From NCBI GenBank assembly GCA_903822425.1, contig CAIJOY010000029.1, positions 1-64,000 of the forward strand: DNA of 64,000 nt, written 5' to 3'. The stretch is from an uncultured Actinomycetes bacterium (GTDB taxonomy: Bacteria; Actinomycetota; Actinomycetes; Nanopelagicales; Nanopelagicaceae). How positions within the stretch are numbered: position 1 is the stretch's first letter; every line of letters begins with the position of its first letter. Shown here one piece after another: positions 30,746 through 41,996 of this stretch. The notes beneath the pieces are model-generated. The model was not told where the DNA came from and searched no databases. It worked only from the letters and a program-made list of their open reading frames with translations. Made by a program: the position numbers and the translations under genes.

Positions 30746-32617
30746 ATGCCTGCAATCTCGATAGAGAAGGCGCCTCAACCAGCATCTACAGATCCTTCAC
30801 AGATCCGTAATTTTGCCATCATCGCTCATATTGATCACGGTAAATCCACACTTGCCGATCGCATGCTTGGAATCACTGAAGTTGTTGACCCACGTCATAT
30901 GCGCGCGCAATATCTGGATCGTATGGATATCGAACGCGAACGAGGCATCACGATCAAATCTCAAGCAGTGCGTCTTCCTTGGAGATCTGGGATTGATGGC
31001 AAGGAATACATCCTTAATATGATCGATACGCCCGGACATGTGGACTTTACGTATGAGGTTTCGCGCTCGCTGGCTGCAAGTGAAGGTGCAATTTTATTGG
31101 TGGATTGCGCACAAGGCATTGAAGCCCAAACTTTAGCCAACCTCTATTTAGCGATGGAAAACAATCTCAAAATCATTCCGGTTCTCAACAAGATTGATTT
31201 ACCAGCTGCCCAACCAGATAAATTTGCTGCAGAACTTGCCAAGCTCATCGGGTGTCAGCCAGAGGATTGTTTACGCGTTTCTGGCAAAACAGGCGATGGC
31301 GTTGCAGATCTGCTTGACCAAATCATTGAGCAGATCCCAGCGCCACAAGGTGATGCAAATGCACCAGCGCGCGCACTCATCTTTGACTCGGTCTATGACG
31401 TGTACCGCGGCGTAGTTACCTACGTTCGCGTGATGGATGGCCACTTATCAGCTAGAGACCAAATTCAAATGTTTTCAACGGGTGTTCGCCATGAAATGTT
31501 AGAAGTTGGCGTTATTTCTCCAGAACCTATTTCCAGCAAAGGATTAGGTGTTGGTGAAGTGGGATATTTGATCACAGGAGTAAAAGACGTACGTCAATCT
31601 CGCGTTGGCGACACAGTTACCAACTACAACAACCCCACCAAAGTGGCACTTGCTGGGTATAAAGATCCTAAGCCGATGGTTTTTTCCGGCCTTTATCCGC
31701 TAGAGGGTTCTGACTATCCGTTGTTGCGCGAGGCACTCGATAAATTGCAACTCAATGATGCGGCTTTGGTCTATGAACCAGAGTCCTCCGCTGCTCTCGG
31801 TTTTGGATTCCGATGTGGTTTTCTTGGCCTGTTGCACATGGAGATTGTGCGTGAAAGATTAGAACGCGAATCAAACTTGAGTTTGATTTCTACAGCCCCA
31901 AACGTTGTTTATAACGTGAAGCTGGATGATGGCAAATCCATCATTGTGACAAACCCCAGCGAATTTCCAGATGGCAAGATTATGAGTGTAGAAGAGCCGA
32001 TTGTGCGATCCACGATTCTGGCCCCGAGTGAATTTATTGGCGCCATTATGGAGTTGTGCCAACAGCGCCGTGGATTGCTTTTGGGGATGGATTATTTATC
32101 TGAAGATCGTGTTGAGATTCGATACACCCTTCCTCTTGCAGAAATCGTTTTTGATTTCTTTGATAAGTTGAAATCCAGCACACGTGGATATGCCTCTTTA
32201 GACTACGAAGCAATCGGGGATGCTGAAGGAGATCTAGTCAAGGTAGATATCTTGTTACAAGGTGAAGCAGTAGACGCATTTAGCGCAATCGTTCACCGCG
32301 ATAAAGCTTATGCATATGGATTGATGATGACTGGAAAATTACGCGAACTCATCCCTCGTCAGCAATTTGAAGTACCTATTCAGGCTGCAATCGGTGCTCG
32401 AATTATCGCACGCGAAAATATCCGAGCCATTCGCAAAGATGTGCTTGCTAAGTGTTATGGCGGAGACATATCCCGAAAGCGCAAACTGTTAGAAAAGCAG
32501 AAAGAGGGCAAGAAGCGTATGAAGATGGTGGGTCGTGTTGAAGTCCCACAAGAAGCATTTATCGCAGCTTTAGCCACAGATGCTGATATTGAAAAGGCGA
32601 AAGCCGCTCGAAAGTAA
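30746..32617 (+). CDS. lepA: Elongation factor 4
   Basis: Ribosome-associated GTPase that acts on stalled or misassembled ribosomes. In the 623 residues the G1 loop is [13 protein letters not shown]2/G3 are RGITIKSQ and DTPGHVDF, and G4 is NKIDLP. The LepA-specific C-terminal domain ends in [18 protein letters not shown]. Two extra bases separate it from hemW. Confidence 0.96.
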   Translation: MPAISIEKAPQPASTDPSQIRNFAIIAHIDHGKSTLADRMLGITEVVDPRHMRAQYLDRMDIERERGITIKSQAVRLPWRSGIDGKEYILNMIDTPGHVDFTYEVSRSLAASEGAILLVDCAQGIEAQTLANLYLAMENNLKIIPVLNKIDLPAAQPDKFAAELAKLIGCQPEDCLRVSGKTGDGVADLLDQIIEQIPAPQGDANAPARALIFDSVYDVYRGVVTYVRVMDGHLSARDQIQMFSTGVRHEMLEVGVISPEPISSKGLGVGEVGYLITGVKDVRQSRVGDTVTNYNNPTKVALAGYKDPKPMVFSGLYPLEGSDYPLLREALDKLQLNDAALVYEPESSAALGFGFRCGFLGLLHMEIVRERLERESNLSLISTAPNVVYNVKLDDGKSIIVTNPSEFPDGKIMSVEEPIVRSTILAPSEFIGAIMELCQQRRGLLLGMDYLSEDRVEIRYTLPLAEIVFDFFDKLKSSTRGYASLDYEAIGDAEGDLVKVDILLQGEAVDAFSAIVHRDKAYAYGLMMTGKLRELIPRQQFEVPIQAAIGARIIARENIRAIRKDVLAKCYGGDISRKRKLLEKQKEGKKRMKMVGRVEVPQEAFIAALATDADIEKAKAARK

Positions 32618-32619
32618 AC

Positions 32620-33762
32620 ATGAAGGAAACGTCCTTTTATGTTCACATTCCGTATTGCGTGAAGCGATGTGGTTATTGTGATTTCAATACATATACCCCT
32701 ACCGAACTTCGAGATGGTGGGACTTTAGAAACAGTGTCGGGTGATTACATCGATGCAGTTTTACGCGAATTAGAAATCGCTCACACCCAAAGCTCAGGTT
32801 CTGTTCCAACAATCTTCTTTGGCGGAGGCACGCCAAGTTTGCTTAAAGCAAAGGATTTAGGACGAGTTATTAGCACCATCAAAGAAAAGTGGAATGTTGC
32901 TCCAGATTGCGAAATAACGCTAGAGGCTAATCCTGATTCGGTTGATGTGGCTAAGCTGCAAGAATTTAAAGCAGCAGGTTTTAATCGCATCTCCTTTGGA
33001 ATGCAGTCTGCAGTGCCACATGTATTGGCAACTCTTGATCGAACACATAACCCAGATAACGTCGAGCGAGCTGTGAGGGCAGCAAGGACTGCAGGATATG
33101 AGAGTGTGAGCGTTGATCTAATTTATGGAACCCCTGGGGAAAGCTTGGATGATTGGCGTACCTCAGTAAGCGCTGCGCTTTCCCTTGGCGTTGATCACAT
33201 CAGCGCATACGCACTCATTGTCGAAACCGGCACTAAGTTAGCGGCGCAGATTAAACGTGGTGACTTGACGATGCCAGATGATGATCTGATGGCTGATATG
33301 TATTTGCTTGTAGATGAAATGGCGCAGAATGCTGGGATGTCTTGGTATGAGCTAAGCAATTGGTCAAAACCTGGACATGAGTCTCGACACAACATTGCTT
33401 ACTGGCGAAATGCTAATTGGTGGGGCTTGGGACCTGGTGCGCATTCACACCTTGATGGCGTTCGTTGGTGGAACGTAAAACATCCCACGGCGTATAAGAG
33501 CGCTCTTTTTGCAGGAAATAGTATTGAACAAGAGCGCGAAGTTCTGACAGAACAACAACTTAAAGATGAAGCGATAATGTTAGCAATTCGTATGCGTGAT
33601 GGAATCTCTCTGAACAAACTTAATAAAGATCAAGTTTCACGCATTTCTGGTTACTGCCAGAGTGGACATCTTGATCAAGCCCAATGGTCCAACGGGACCT
33701 TGCAACTAACCGCACAAGGTCGCCTGATCGCCGATCGAATCGTGCGCGAATTAGTTGTGTAG
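32620..33762 (+). CDS. hemW: Radical SAM protein HemW
   Basis: Heme chaperone, formerly called oxygen-independent coproporphyrinogen oxidase-like. The 380 residues have the radical SAM cluster motif CVKRCGYC (CX3CX2C) in YVHIPYCVKRCGYCDFN, followed by FGGGTPSLL and a C-terminal HemN-like domain (YELSNWSKPGHESRHNIAYW). It lacks the extra N-terminal residues of true HemN. Confidence 0.92.
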   Translation: MKETSFYVHIPYCVKRCGYCDFNTYTPTELRDGGTLETVSGDYIDAVLRELEIAHTQSSGSVPTIFFGGGTPSLLKAKDLGRVISTIKEKWNVAPDCEITLEANPDSVDVAKLQEFKAAGFNRISFGMQSAVPHVLATLDRTHNPDNVERAVRAARTAGYESVSVDLIYGTPGESLDDWRTSVSAALSLGVDHISAYALIVETGTKLAAQIKRGDLTMPDDDLMADMYLLVDEMAQNAGMSWYELSNWSKPGHESRHNIAYWRNANWWGLGPGAHSHLDGVRWWNVKHPTAYKSALFAGNSIEQEREVLTEQQLKDEAIMLAIRMRDGISLNKLNKDQVSRISGYCQSGHLDQAQWSNGTLQLTAQGRLIADRIVRELVV

Positions 33763-33768
33763 TAACGT
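33763..33768 (+). promoter_or_regulatory. -10 element before hrcA
   Basis: TAACGT lies eight bases before the hrcA ATG at 33777, with no ribosome-binding site between. No CIRCE inverted repeat is seen here. Confidence 0.4.
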
Positions 33769-33776
33769 GTAGCCCT

Positions 33777-34790
33777 ATGTCCTCCCGTCGCCTAGAAATC
33801 CTTCGCGCTATCGTCGATGAATATGTCACGACGCAAGAGCCCGTGGGGTCGAAATCAATTGCCGATCGCCATGGCCTGGGAATTTCACCTGCCACGATTC
33901 GCAATGAAATGGCAGTCCTGGAGGAAGAAGGACTTATCACCCACCCGCACACAAGTGCTGGGCGTATTCCGACAGATTTAGGGTACCGAGTTTTCGTCGA
34001 CAAACTCGCCACTGTAAAACCACTTTCTAGCGCTGAACGTCGAGCAATTGAAACTTTCCTTGAAGGCGCTCTTGATTTAGATGATGTCGTAATGCGCACC
34101 GTTCGCTTATTGGCTGATGTCACTAAGCAAGTAGCCGTCGTGCAGTATCCATCGATAGTGAAATCTCGCGTACGACATATCGAGCTTGTCTCTCTGACAC
34201 CATCTAGATTGATGCTCATCCTGATTACCGATGCTGGTCGGGTAGAACAACGTATTTTGGAATTCTCACATGATATACCTGAAAATTTCTTAGCCAATCT
34301 GCGTACTCAAATAAATCAAACTACTGTGGGGCAGCGATTACCCGATGTTGCAGCAAAATTAAGTGTTCTTCTTGCTGGTATTACAACAGGGGACCGACGA
34401 GATGTTGGTGTAATTATTACAACCCTTGCAGAGATGTCCATGGAAAAGCCAGAGGAGAAAGTTGTTCTGGCCGGAACTGCAAACTTGGCACGATTCCGAG
34501 AAGATTTTACCGCGCAGATCCATCCAATTCTTGAAGCTTTGGAGGAGCAAGTAGTTTTGTTGCGCCTGCTGGGAGATGTTGGCGAAACTGTGCAAGTACG
34601 TATCGGTCACGAACAAAGTGAAGAAAATCTGCGGCAAACAAGTTTGGTTACCGTTGGCTATGGCAGCGAATCCAATCCATTGGGCGCACTAGGAATCATT
34701 GGACCTACACGAATGGACTATGCAGGTTCGATTGCTGCCGTCTCAGCTGTTGCTAGGTATGTAGGCAGATATATGAATGAGGGCGTGTAG
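33777..34790 (+). CDS. hrcA: Heat-inducible transcription repressor HrcA
   Basis: Represses heat-shock operons by binding CIRCE. The 337 residues have an N-terminal winged helix (RRLEILRAIVDEYVTTQEPV; LGISPATIRNEMAVLEEEG) and the HrcA core ending VGPTRMDYAGSIAAV-like. I use ATG 33777; an upstream frame reaching into hemW is not family-like. dnaJ starts on its last base. Confidence 0.94.
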   Translation: MSSRRLEILRAIVDEYVTTQEPVGSKSIADRHGLGISPATIRNEMAVLEEEGLITHPHTSAGRIPTDLGYRVFVDKLATVKPLSSAERRAIETFLEGALDLDDVVMRTVRLLADVTKQVAVVQYPSIVKSRVRHIELVSLTPSRLMLILITDAGRVEQRILEFSHDIPENFLANLRTQINQTTVGQRLPDVAAKLSVLLAGITTGDRRDVGVIITTLAEMSMEKPEEKVVLAGTANLARFREDFTAQIHPILEALEEQVVLLRLLGDVGETVQVRIGHEQSEENLRQTSLVTVGYGSESNPLGALGIIGPTRMDYAGSIAAVSAVARYVGRYMNEGV

Positions 34791-35890
34791 TGGCTGATCA
34801 CTATTCAATCTTGGGCGTCGAACGTGATGTAGACCAAGATGAGATCAAGCGTGCATATCGCAAACTTGCTCGAGAACTGCACCCGGATGTCAATCCAGAT
34901 CCGAAGGTTCAAGACCGCTTTAAGGAAATAACCGCTGCCTATGAAGTTTTGAGTGACCCACAAAAGCGCCAGAACTACGACATGGGTGGAAGCGGCAATT
35001 TCTCGCAAGGTGGCTTTGGTTTTGGCGACATTATGGATGCATTCTTTGGCGGCGGAGGAGGCAATCGCGGTCCGCGTCCACGTATGCGCGCTGGACAAGA
35101 TGCACTCATTCGCATTGAAGTAGATCTCAATGAAGCATGTTTTGGTACTGAGCGCGAGATCAGTGTTGAAAGTGCGGTTCGTTGCACTAAGTGCGATGGA
35201 TCTGGTTGTGCTAATTCTTCGAAACCAAAAATGTGCGAAATCTGTAAAGGGCGTGGTGAAACCCAACAAGTAACCCGCTCATTCCTGGGTCAAGTAATGA
35301 CTAGTCGCCCATGTGCTAATTGCCAAGGATTTGGAAGTGTTATTGCCGATCCTTGCCGTGAGTGTGCTGGCGATGGTCGCGTGCGATCGCGGCAAACAAT
35401 TTCTGTAAAGATTCCTGCTGGAGTTGAAACGGGAAATCGAATTCAACTTTCGGGTCGTGGCGAAGTTGGTCCAGGTGGCGGGCCTGCGGGAGATCTCTAT
35501 GTAGAGATAGTGCAAAGTCCACACGAGTTCTTAGTACGTGACGGAGACACCTTACATTTAGCTTTAGGAATAACCATGGCAGCAGCTGCACTTGGAACGA
35601 CAATTACAGTGGATACTCTGGATGGACCAGTACCAGTGATTGTAAAAGCCGGAGTTCAAAGTGGGGCGACGATTCCTATTAAACAAAAGGGCGTAACCCA
35701 CCTTCGAGGAGGTGGGCGCGGAGACTTGATCGTGCATATAGAGGTACATACGCCCACAAAACTCAACCGAGAGCAGGAAACTCTTTTGAAGAAGTTTGCA
35801 CAATTGCGCAATGAAAAAGATGGCGAATCGGTAGTTGAGAGACACGATGGCGGTTTCTTCAATAAATTTCGCGATGCTTTTGGTCGCTGA
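34790..35890 (+). CDS. dnaJ: Chaperone DnaJ
   Basis: Hsp40 partner of DnaK. The 366 residues contain a J domain (HPD in ARELHPDVNPD), a Gly/Phe-rich linker with MDAFFGGGGG, four CxxCxGxG zinc repeats (CTKCDGSG, CEICKGRG, CANCQGFG, CRECAGDG) and the C-terminal substrate domain. The GTG start shares a base with the hrcA stop. This hrcA-linked copy corresponds to the actinobacterial dnaJ2 position. Confidence 0.95.
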   Translation: MADHYSILGVERDVDQDEIKRAYRKLARELHPDVNPDPKVQDRFKEITAAYEVLSDPQKRQNYDMGGSGNFSQGGFGFGDIMDAFFGGGGGNRGPRPRMRAGQDALIRIEVDLNEACFGTEREISVESAVRCTKCDGSGCANSSKPKMCEICKGRGETQQVTRSFLGQVMTSRPCANCQGFGSVIADPCRECAGDGRVRSRQTISVKIPAGVETGNRIQLSGRGEVGPGGGPAGDLYVEIVQSPHEFLVRDGDTLHLALGITMAAAALGTTITVDTLDGPVPVIVKAGVQSGATIPIKQKGVTHLRGGGRGDLIVHIEVHTPTKLNREQETLLKKFAQLRNEKDGESVVERHDGGFFNKFRDAFGR

Positions 35891-36606
35891 TGCTGACACT
35901 ATTTTTAGCCTCACATGTCCCAACAAAAGTTGGGGAAAAGTATCTTTTATCTGGAGATGAAGGCCACCACGCAGCACGTGTATTACGTACCGAAATAGGT
36001 GATCAACTTCTTTTATCTGATGGCAAGGGATCATGGTCACGTGTGCGTGTCCTCAGCGTGGGCAAAAGCTCACTTGATCTTGAGGTTATGGAAAGTGGTT
36101 TTCAAGAAGCGATGGGTATTAATTTCACGGTCATCCAGGCATTACCTAAGGGGGATCGCAGCAAGGAAGCCATTGAGCTGCTGACCGAAGCTGGTGCCGA
36201 TCGCATCATTCCCTGGAACTCTGCGCGCACAATTGGAAAAGGTAGTGTAGAAAAATTGCAAGTGACTGCGCGAGAGACAAGTAAGCAAGCTCGTCGATTC
36301 TGGGTACCTGAAGTCCATGAGATCGCCACTTCGGCGCAGATTTTAGAAATAGTGCGAGAGGCAGATTTGGCCATCGCATTTCATGAAAGTGCGACCAAGA
36401 AGTTATCTGAACTTATTATCGACAAGAAAGCTATCTCTAGCGTTGTGCTGGTCATCGGACCAGAAGGCGGACTCAGTGATGAGGAAATTAACGCACTCAG
36501 TCAGGCAGGGGCCGAAGTTTGCCTCCTTGGTCGTCCAGTTTTGCGATCGGCGCATGCAGGAATTGCGGCAATTTCAGCATTGAATGTTCTCTTAGGATTA
36601 TGGTAA
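35890..36606 (+). CDS. rsmE: 16S rRNA (uracil1498-N3)-methyltransferase
   Basis: Methylates U1498 of 16S rRNA. The 238 residues have the N-terminal PUA-like region (FLASHVPTKVG ... GDEGHHAARVLR) and the SPOUT knot with VIGPEGGLSDEEI and LGRPVLRSAHAGIAAIS. The start overlaps the dnaJ stop as TGATG. Confidence 0.94.
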   Translation: MLTLFLASHVPTKVGEKYLLSGDEGHHAARVLRTEIGDQLLLSDGKGSWSRVRVLSVGKSSLDLEVMESGFQEAMGINFTVIQALPKGDRSKEAIELLTEAGADRIIPWNSARTIGKGSVEKLQVTARETSKQARRFWVPEVHEIATSAQILEIVREADLAIAFHESATKKLSELIIDKKAISSVVLVIGPEGGLSDEEINALSQAGAEVCLLGRPVLRSAHAGIAAISALNVLLGLW

Positions 36607-36610
36607 ATCT

Positions 36611-36958
36611 ATGGCGCTAGATATTAATTGTCTTTTTTGTAAGATCATCGAAGGTGAAATTCCAGCGGACATTATTTTTCGTAATGCAAATGTTGTGGCT
36701 TTTCGTGACATCACCCCGCAAGCACCCACACATGTCCTTTTAGTTCCTACAGTGCATGTAGAAAACGCAGCAGCTTTAGCAAAAATTTCTTCGGTGGTTA
36801 CTGCAGCACTTTTTAGCGCGGCAGATGAGATCGCCTTGGCCGAGGGTCTAGACGGATACCGAACCGTTTTTAATACTGGTGCCTCGGTGGGGCAAAGCGT
36901 ATTTCACGCCCATTTACATCTTTTAGGCGGGCGTGCCTTTACTTGGCCGCCCGGTTAA
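36611..36958 (+). CDS. HIT family nucleotide-binding protein
   Basis: Purine nucleoside phosphoramidase family (Hint-like). The 115 residues show CLFCKIIEGEIPADI, then the histidine triad in QSVFHAHLHLLGGR. It lies between rsmE and phoH, as in mycobacteria. Confidence 0.92.
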   Translation: MALDINCLFCKIIEGEIPADIIFRNANVVAFRDITPQAPTHVLLVPTVHVENAAALAKISSVVTAALFSAADEIALAEGLDGYRTVFNTGASVGQSVFHAHLHLLGGRAFTWPPG

Positions 36959-36970
36959 AGCCTCAAGACC

Positions 36971-36976
36971 TACACT
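36971..36976 (+). promoter_or_regulatory. -10 element of leaderless phoH
   Basis: TACACT ends seven bases before the phoH ATG at 36984. Confidence 0.55.
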
Positions 36977-36983
36977 AGGCCTA

Positions 36984-37976
36984 ATGGAAAGAACTCTCTT
37001 CGCGATACCCAATGCGATCCCCATGGTTGCTCTGCTTGGCGCTGCCGATGTAAATCTAAGAATTATCGAAGAGGCTTTTCCTGCGCTTTCAATCACGGTG
37101 CGTGGCAATGAAATATCTTTTTCTGGAAAATTAGAAGAAGGCGCACGCCTTGAAGCCCTTATCAACGAACTCCTTGTCGTTATTCGATCTGGTCAAGTTT
37201 TATCAACCGATCTTGTGACTCGTTCAATTTCTATGCTGGAACATGTTCCTCAAGAACATCCAGCAGAGGTTCTTTCTCTTAACATCGTGAGCAATCGCGG
37301 TCGAAGCATTCGCCCAAAAACTGCCAATCAGAAGCATTATGTTGATGCAATTGATGAAAATACGATTACTTTTGGAATTGGTCCGGCAGGAACAGGAAAA
37401 ACTTATTTGGCGATGGCTATGGCGATTTCGGCTTTGCAAGCTAAAAGTGTGAATCGTATTATTTTGACTCGTCCTGCTGTTGAGGCCGGTGAGCACTTAG
37501 GCTTTCTACCTGGAACGCTTTCGGAGAAGATAGACCCTTACCTCCGTCCGCTCTTTGATGCCCTGCATGACATGATCGACCAAGACTCGATTCCTCGCTT
37601 GATGCAAACTGGCATTATCGAAGTTGCTCCGTTGGCATATATGCGAGGGCGCACACTTAATGACGCTTTCATCATCCTTGATGAAGCGCAGAACACATCT
37701 CCCGAGCAAATGAAGATGTTTCTTACTCGTTTAGGATTTGGATCCAAGATGGTAATCACAGGCGATGTCACCCAGATTGATCTTCCATCTGGACAGAAAT
37801 CTGGTTTGAATGTCATCCGAGATATTTTGACAGGCCTAGATGACATTGCCTTTATTGATTTATCTGCTCACGATGTTATCCGCAATAGCTTGGTGGGAGA
37901 TATCGTCGAAGCTTATGGAAAGTTTGACGAACTTCGAGCAGCAAGTGCTCCACGCCAGCTACGTCCTGGCAAATAA
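36984..37976 (+). CDS. phoH: PhoH-like ATPase
   Basis: Cytoplasmic P-loop ATPase linked to RNA metabolism, nearly always next to ybeY. The 330 residues have Walker A GPAGTGKTYLAM, TRPAVEAGEHLGFLPG, and Walker B AFIILDEAQNT. I use ATG 36984; an upstream start at 36933 would overlap the HIT gene. Confidence 0.92.
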   Translation: MERTLFAIPNAIPMVALLGAADVNLRIIEEAFPALSITVRGNEISFSGKLEEGARLEALINELLVVIRSGQVLSTDLVTRSISMLEHVPQEHPAEVLSLNIVSNRGRSIRPKTANQKHYVDAIDENTITFGIGPAGTGKTYLAMAMAISALQAKSVNRIILTRPAVEAGEHLGFLPGTLSEKIDPYLRPLFDALHDMIDQDSIPRLMQTGIIEVAPLAYMRGRTLNDAFIILDEAQNTSPEQMKMFLTRLGFGSKMVITGDVTQIDLPSGQKSGLNVIRDILTGLDDIAFIDLSAHDVIRNSLVGDIVEAYGKFDELRAASAPRQLRPGK

Positions 37977-37979
37977 CTT

Positions 37980-38414
37980 ATGAGTGTTGAGTTAGATAAT
38001 CGCTCAAAGATCGGGTGCGCAAGCGCCAATCTTGAATCTTTGTTGAACTTTTCACTTGCAGAGCTAGGTTTGCACCCAGAATGCGAACTCAACCTTCTCT
38101 TAGTCGATGAAGATGAAATGACTGATCTACATATTAAGTGGATGAATGAACCCGGACCCACCGACGTACTTTCATTCCCAATGGATGAAGTAGAACCCGG
38201 GTGGAGTGAAATCGCTATTTTAGGTGACATAGTTCTTTGTCCTGCCGTTGCTGCAAGGCAAGCATCAGATGCTGGACATTCCGTAGAACATGAGTTAGCA
38301 ATTTTGAGCGTGCATGGACTCCTTCATATCGTTGGTTATGATCATCTTCTCAAAGAAGAAGAGGAAGAGATGTTTTCCCTGCAAGAATCGTTAGTGAAAC
38401 GGTGGAGCAAATGA
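37980..38414 (+). CDS. ybeY: Endoribonuclease YbeY
   Basis: Zinc-dependent RNase for 16S rRNA maturation and ribosome quality control. The 144 residues end with the metal motif HGLLHIVGYDH. phoH precedes it and the CBS/CNNM gene overlaps by ATGA. Confidence 0.94.
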   Translation: MSVELDNRSKIGCASANLESLLNFSLAELGLHPECELNLLLVDEDEMTDLHIKWMNEPGPTDVLSFPMDEVEPGWSEIAILGDIVLCPAVAARQASDAGHSVEHELAILSVHGLLHIVGYDHLLKEEEEEMFSLQESLVKRWSK

Positions 38415-39697
38415 TTTGGCTTCATGTACTCCTCATCATTGTCTTGCTGGCGATTGCTGGATTTCTCGCAGGAAGTGAATCAGCTTTGACCTCGATTTCT
38501 CGCGTCATGGTGGAGGAACTTGAAGGCCATCGCGGTGGTAAATCTTTGCGCCGCGTCAGTAAAGATCCAGCCCGATACCTCAATGTTGTTCTCTTAGTGC
38601 GCAAAGCCGCCGAACTTTCTGCAACAGTTTTACTTGCAGTCATTATGTTTGCACGACTAGATGGAGCTATCGCGCTGAGTCTTACGGTAATAATTATGGT
38701 GATTGCTTCCTACGTCATAGTCGGTGTCGGACCGCGCACTTTAGGAAAGCAAAATCCGCGAAATTGGGCACCCATTGGCGCGGTCGTCGCAGTTTTTCTT
38801 GCAAGTATTTTGAGTCCGATTACCTCGTTGTTGATTGCAGTCGGAAATGCAATCACGCCCGGGAAAGGTTTTCGTCATGGCCCATTCGCAAATGAAGCAG
38901 AACTGCGCGATTTAATGGATCAAGCTCACGAGCGCGGCTTAGTTGAATCAGATGAGCACGAAATGATTCACTCTGTATTTGAGTTGGGTGACACTTTGGT
39001 GCGTGAGTTAATGGTTCCTCGCACTCAAATGGTCTGGATTGAAAAAGATAAATCGTTGCGACAAGCTCTTTCCTTAGCGCTGCGGTCAGGTTTTTCTCGA
39101 GTGCCCGTCATTGGCGAGGATATCGATAACATCATCGGTTTGGCTTACGTTAAAGATTTAGCCAAGCGCACATTGGATCATCACGATTCCGAGCAGAATG
39201 AAAACGTAGAGCAACATATGCGTCTAGCAACCTTTGTGCCTGAAAATATGATGGCGGCGGAGCTGCTTAAGCAGATGCAACGCGACCAGATTCACTTGGC
39301 GATAGTCGTTGATGAATATGGTGGAACTGCTGGCATCATCACCATCGAAGATATTCTTGAAGAAATTGTGGGAGAAATCGAAGATGAGTTTGATGATGGA
39401 GAAGATCCGTTTGTTTGGCTAAGTGAGGATAAGGCTCGCGCTCAAGCTGGTATTCATGTGGAAGATCTCGCGCAAGAATTGAAAATTACTATCGCCGAAC
39501 AGGATTATCACGATGTTGATTCCATCGGTGGAATGATGGCAAAGAAGCTAGGAAGAGTTCCTATTCCTGGAAGCACGATTAGCTTGCATGGATGGAGTAT
39601 TACTGCTGAGCGCCCTATTGGACGTCGACGCAGAATTAGCAGCGTTCTTGTTGTCCGTGAAGCCAGCGCGACGAATGATGAAATAATCGCGCTCTAA
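38411..39697 (+). CDS. CNNM/CBS domain membrane protein (hemolysin C/CorC family)
   Basis: Likely Mg/Co ion efflux or transport-regulating protein. About three or four N-terminal membrane segments (CNNM domain) are followed by a CBS pair ([16 protein letters not shown] ... [29 protein letters not shown]) and a C-terminal CorC_HlyC domain. ATG 38411 overlaps the ybeY stop; a GTG three codons earlier is possible. The hemolysin label of the family is historical. Confidence 0.88.
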   Translation: MIWLHVLLIIVLLAIAGFLAGSESALTSISRVMVEELEGHRGGKSLRRVSKDPARYLNVVLLVRKAAELSATVLLAVIMFARLDGAIALSLTVIIMVIASYVIVGVGPRTLGKQNPRNWAPIGAVVAVFLASILSPITSLLIAVGNAITPGKGFRHGPFANEAELRDLMDQAHERGLVESDEHEMIHSVFELGDTLVRELMVPRTQMVWIEKDKSLRQALSLALRSGFSRVPVIGEDIDNIIGLAYVKDLAKRTLDHHDSEQNENVEQHMRLATFVPENMMAAELLKQMQRDQIHLAIVVDEYGGTAGIITIEDILEEIVGEIEDEFDDGEDPFVWLSEDKARAQAGIHVEDLAQELKITIAEQDYHDVDSIGGMMAKKLGRVPIPGSTISLHGWSITAERPIGRRRRISSVLVVREASATNDEIIAL

Positions 39698-39704
39698 GGC
39701 GCGA

Positions 39705-39710
39705 TACTCT
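39705..39710 (+). promoter_or_regulatory. -10 element of the leaderless FAH gene
   Basis: TACTCT ends six bases (TGGCCT) before ATG 39717. Confidence 0.55.
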
Positions 39711-39716
39711 TGGCCT

Positions 39717-40514
39717 ATGCGTATTGTTCGTTTTTCTCCAGCAGCAGCTGATCCCAATCTAGATTTAGGACAGGATCCGTTATTCGGGCTGCTCAATGAT
39801 GATGACACGATTGCTGTTATCGCTGGAGATCCGCTTTATGCGGGAATTGCTCCCACAGGCAAAGCAGTCCCGCTTTCACAAGTTCGTTTGTTAGCGCCAG
39901 TATTGCCTCGCAGTAAAGTTGTCTGCATTGGGAAAAATTATGCCGATCACGCAAAAGAGATGGGCGGAGAGGTGCCCACCGAACCAGTCATATTTCTTAA
40001 GCCCAATACATCTGTCATCGGCCCTGGCGACACAATCGTTTGGCCGGCTATGAGTGATCGTGTGGATCACGAAGCAGAACTTGCCATCGTTATTGGACGA
40101 ATTTGCAAAGATGTTCCTAAGGAGCGCTACGCAGATGTGATCTTTGGCTATACCTTAGGAAACGATGTGACGGCGCGGGATCTGCAAAAGAAAGATGGTC
40201 AGTGGACTCGAGCAAAAGGTTTTGACACTTTCTGCCCACTTGGACCTTGGATTGATACTCATTTTCAGCCAGGTGATCAGGCAATCACAGCCACACTTAA
40301 CGGAGAAGTAAAACAATCTGGAAAGCTCTCTGACATGATTTTCGATATTCCAACAATCATTAATTTTGTTTCGCGAGTAATGACTTTACTTCCGGGAGAT
40401 GTGATTCTCACAGGTACTCCTGCCGGAATTGGCCCGATGCCTGAGAAATCAACGGTTACTGTGGCCATTGAAGGACTTGGCGCTCTGACCAATAAGGTAA
40501 GCAATCATGGTTAA
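39717..40514 (+). CDS. Fumarylacetoacetate hydrolase family protein
   Basis: The 265 residues have a FAH fold with [43 protein letters not shown] and GTPAGIGPM. Members hydrolyse or decarboxylate oxo-acids such as acylpyruvates or oxaloacetate; the substrate is unknown. The next gene, gltX, overlaps by eight bases, the same pair order as in mycobacteria. Confidence 0.9.
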   Translation: MRIVRFSPAAADPNLDLGQDPLFGLLNDDDTIAVIAGDPLYAGIAPTGKAVPLSQVRLLAPVLPRSKVVCIGKNYADHAKEMGGEVPTEPVIFLKPNTSVIGPGDTIVWPAMSDRVDHEAELAIVIGRICKDVPKERYADVIFGYTLGNDVTARDLQKKDGQWTRAKGFDTFCPLGPWIDTHFQPGDQAITATLNGEVKQSGKLSDMIFDIPTIINFVSRVMTLLPGDVILTGTPAGIGPMPEKSTVTVAIEGLGALTNKVSNHG

Positions 40515-41967
40515 GTCACAAGTACGAGTTCGTTTTGCTCCCTCACCTACGGGAGACCTTCATGTTGGCAATATTCGCACTGCGCTCTTTGACTGGGCTT
40601 ATGCCAGACATACCGGCGGCACATTCCTTTTTCGGATTGAAGATACTGACACTACGCGCGTTACTGATGAATACATTGCCGCAGCGATTGATACGTTGCG
40701 CTGGCTTGGCTTGCAATGGGATGAAGGTCCAGAAGTTGGTGGCGAATACGGACCATATTTGCAATCACAGCGCATGGATATTTATGCTCATTGGGCAGCA
40801 AAGTTCATAGAGCAAAAAGATGCTTATCATTGCTATTGCACACCTGCTGAGTTAGAAGCAGTGCGCGAAGCCCAAAGAGCTTCCAATCAAGCACCTGGCT
40901 ACAACGGACAATGCCGTGATTTAACTGCCGAACAAGTGGCTGCCTACAAGGCGCAGGGTAGGGAATCTGTTGTGCGTATGCGCATGCCAGATGGCAGTAC
41001 TACTTTTGTAGATGCTATTCGCGGCGAAGTTTCATTTGAGCATAAGTTTGTTCCGGACTTTGTTCTCGTCCGCGGTGATGGATCCCCCCTTTATACATTG
41101 GCCGTTGCGGTAGATGATATTTTGATGAAAGTTACCCATGTTCTGCGCGGTGAAGATCTACTTTCCTCCACCCCACGCCAAATTCGGGTCTACCAAGCAA
41201 TGGGTGTCGCACTTGATGATTACCCAACTTTTGCCCACTTACCTTTTGTCATGGGTCAAGACAATGCTAAATTATCTAAGCGCAACGGCGAAGTTTCTAT
41301 CGCTTGGTATCGCGAAGCTGGATTTTTGCCAGAGGCGATCTGTAACTATTTAGCACTTCTGGGTTGGTCTCCTGGAGATGATCGCGAGAACATCACGATG
41401 AAGGAGCTCACCGAATTATTTACGGTAGAGCGAGTCAATAGCTCACCTGCTCGCTTTGACATGAAGAAACTCGAAGCAATCAACGGGGATAAGATTCGCG
41501 CTCTATCCCTAGAGGAATTTCTCAAATGGGCACTTCCATTTTTATTGAATTCTAAAGTGATTTCTGGCACCGATGCTGAGATCGCACTTGTTAAATCGGC
41601 ACTGCCGATTATCCAGGAGCGCATCACACGTTTAAGTGAAGTGCCTGCGATGTTGAAGTTTCTGTTTGTAAAAGATTTTGCAGTAGAAAGTGAATCACTA
41701 TCTAAGGTGACTGATGCGGCATCTAAGGAAGTACTAAAGCGAACTTTGGCAGACTTAACACCGCTCACAGAGTGGACACATTCAACGGTTGAAGCAGTCC
41801 TTCGCGCATCTCTGATTGAAGAACTTGGCCTTAAGCCCCGCATCGCATTTGGTTCGGTACGTATTGCAGTCACCGGTAGCACCGTTTCGCCACCGTTATT
41901 TGAATCGATGGAGTTATTGGGCAAGGCAGCCTGTTTGGAGCGAATTTCCTCGGCTCTTACGCTCTAA
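40507..41967 (+). CDS. gltX: Glutamyl-tRNA synthetase
   Basis: Charges tRNA-Glu (and, in organisms using the transamidation route, tRNA-Gln). The 486 residues have HIGH-like [19 protein letters not shown] and [11 protein letters not shown] as the KMSKS motif. tRNA-Gln and tRNA-Glu genes follow within 140 bases. Whether a separate GlnRS or GatCAB exists cannot be seen here. Confidence 0.95.
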   Translation: MVKSQVRVRFAPSPTGDLHVGNIRTALFDWAYARHTGGTFLFRIEDTDTTRVTDEYIAAAIDTLRWLGLQWDEGPEVGGEYGPYLQSQRMDIYAHWAAKFIEQKDAYHCYCTPAELEAVREAQRASNQAPGYNGQCRDLTAEQVAAYKAQGRESVVRMRMPDGSTTFVDAIRGEVSFEHKFVPDFVLVRGDGSPLYTLAVAVDDILMKVTHVLRGEDLLSSTPRQIRVYQAMGVALDDYPTFAHLPFVMGQDNAKLSKRNGEVSIAWYREAGFLPEAICNYLALLGWSPGDDRENITMKELTELFTVERVNSSPARFDMKKLEAINGDKIRALSLEEFLKWALPFLLNSKVISGTDAEIALVKSALPIIQERITRLSEVPAMLKFLFVKDFAVESESLSKVTDAASKEVLKRTLADLTPLTEWTHSTVEAVLRASLIEELGLKPRIAFGSVRIAVTGSTVSPPLFESMELLGKAACLERISSALTL

Positions 41968-41996
41968 TTTCTGCGGTATTCTTGCGCACGCCTTCT

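Noticed and set aside
33700-33777. CIRCE element before hrcA
   Set aside because: No TTAGCACTC-N9-GAGTGCTAA inverted repeat is visible upstream of hrcA or dnaJ.
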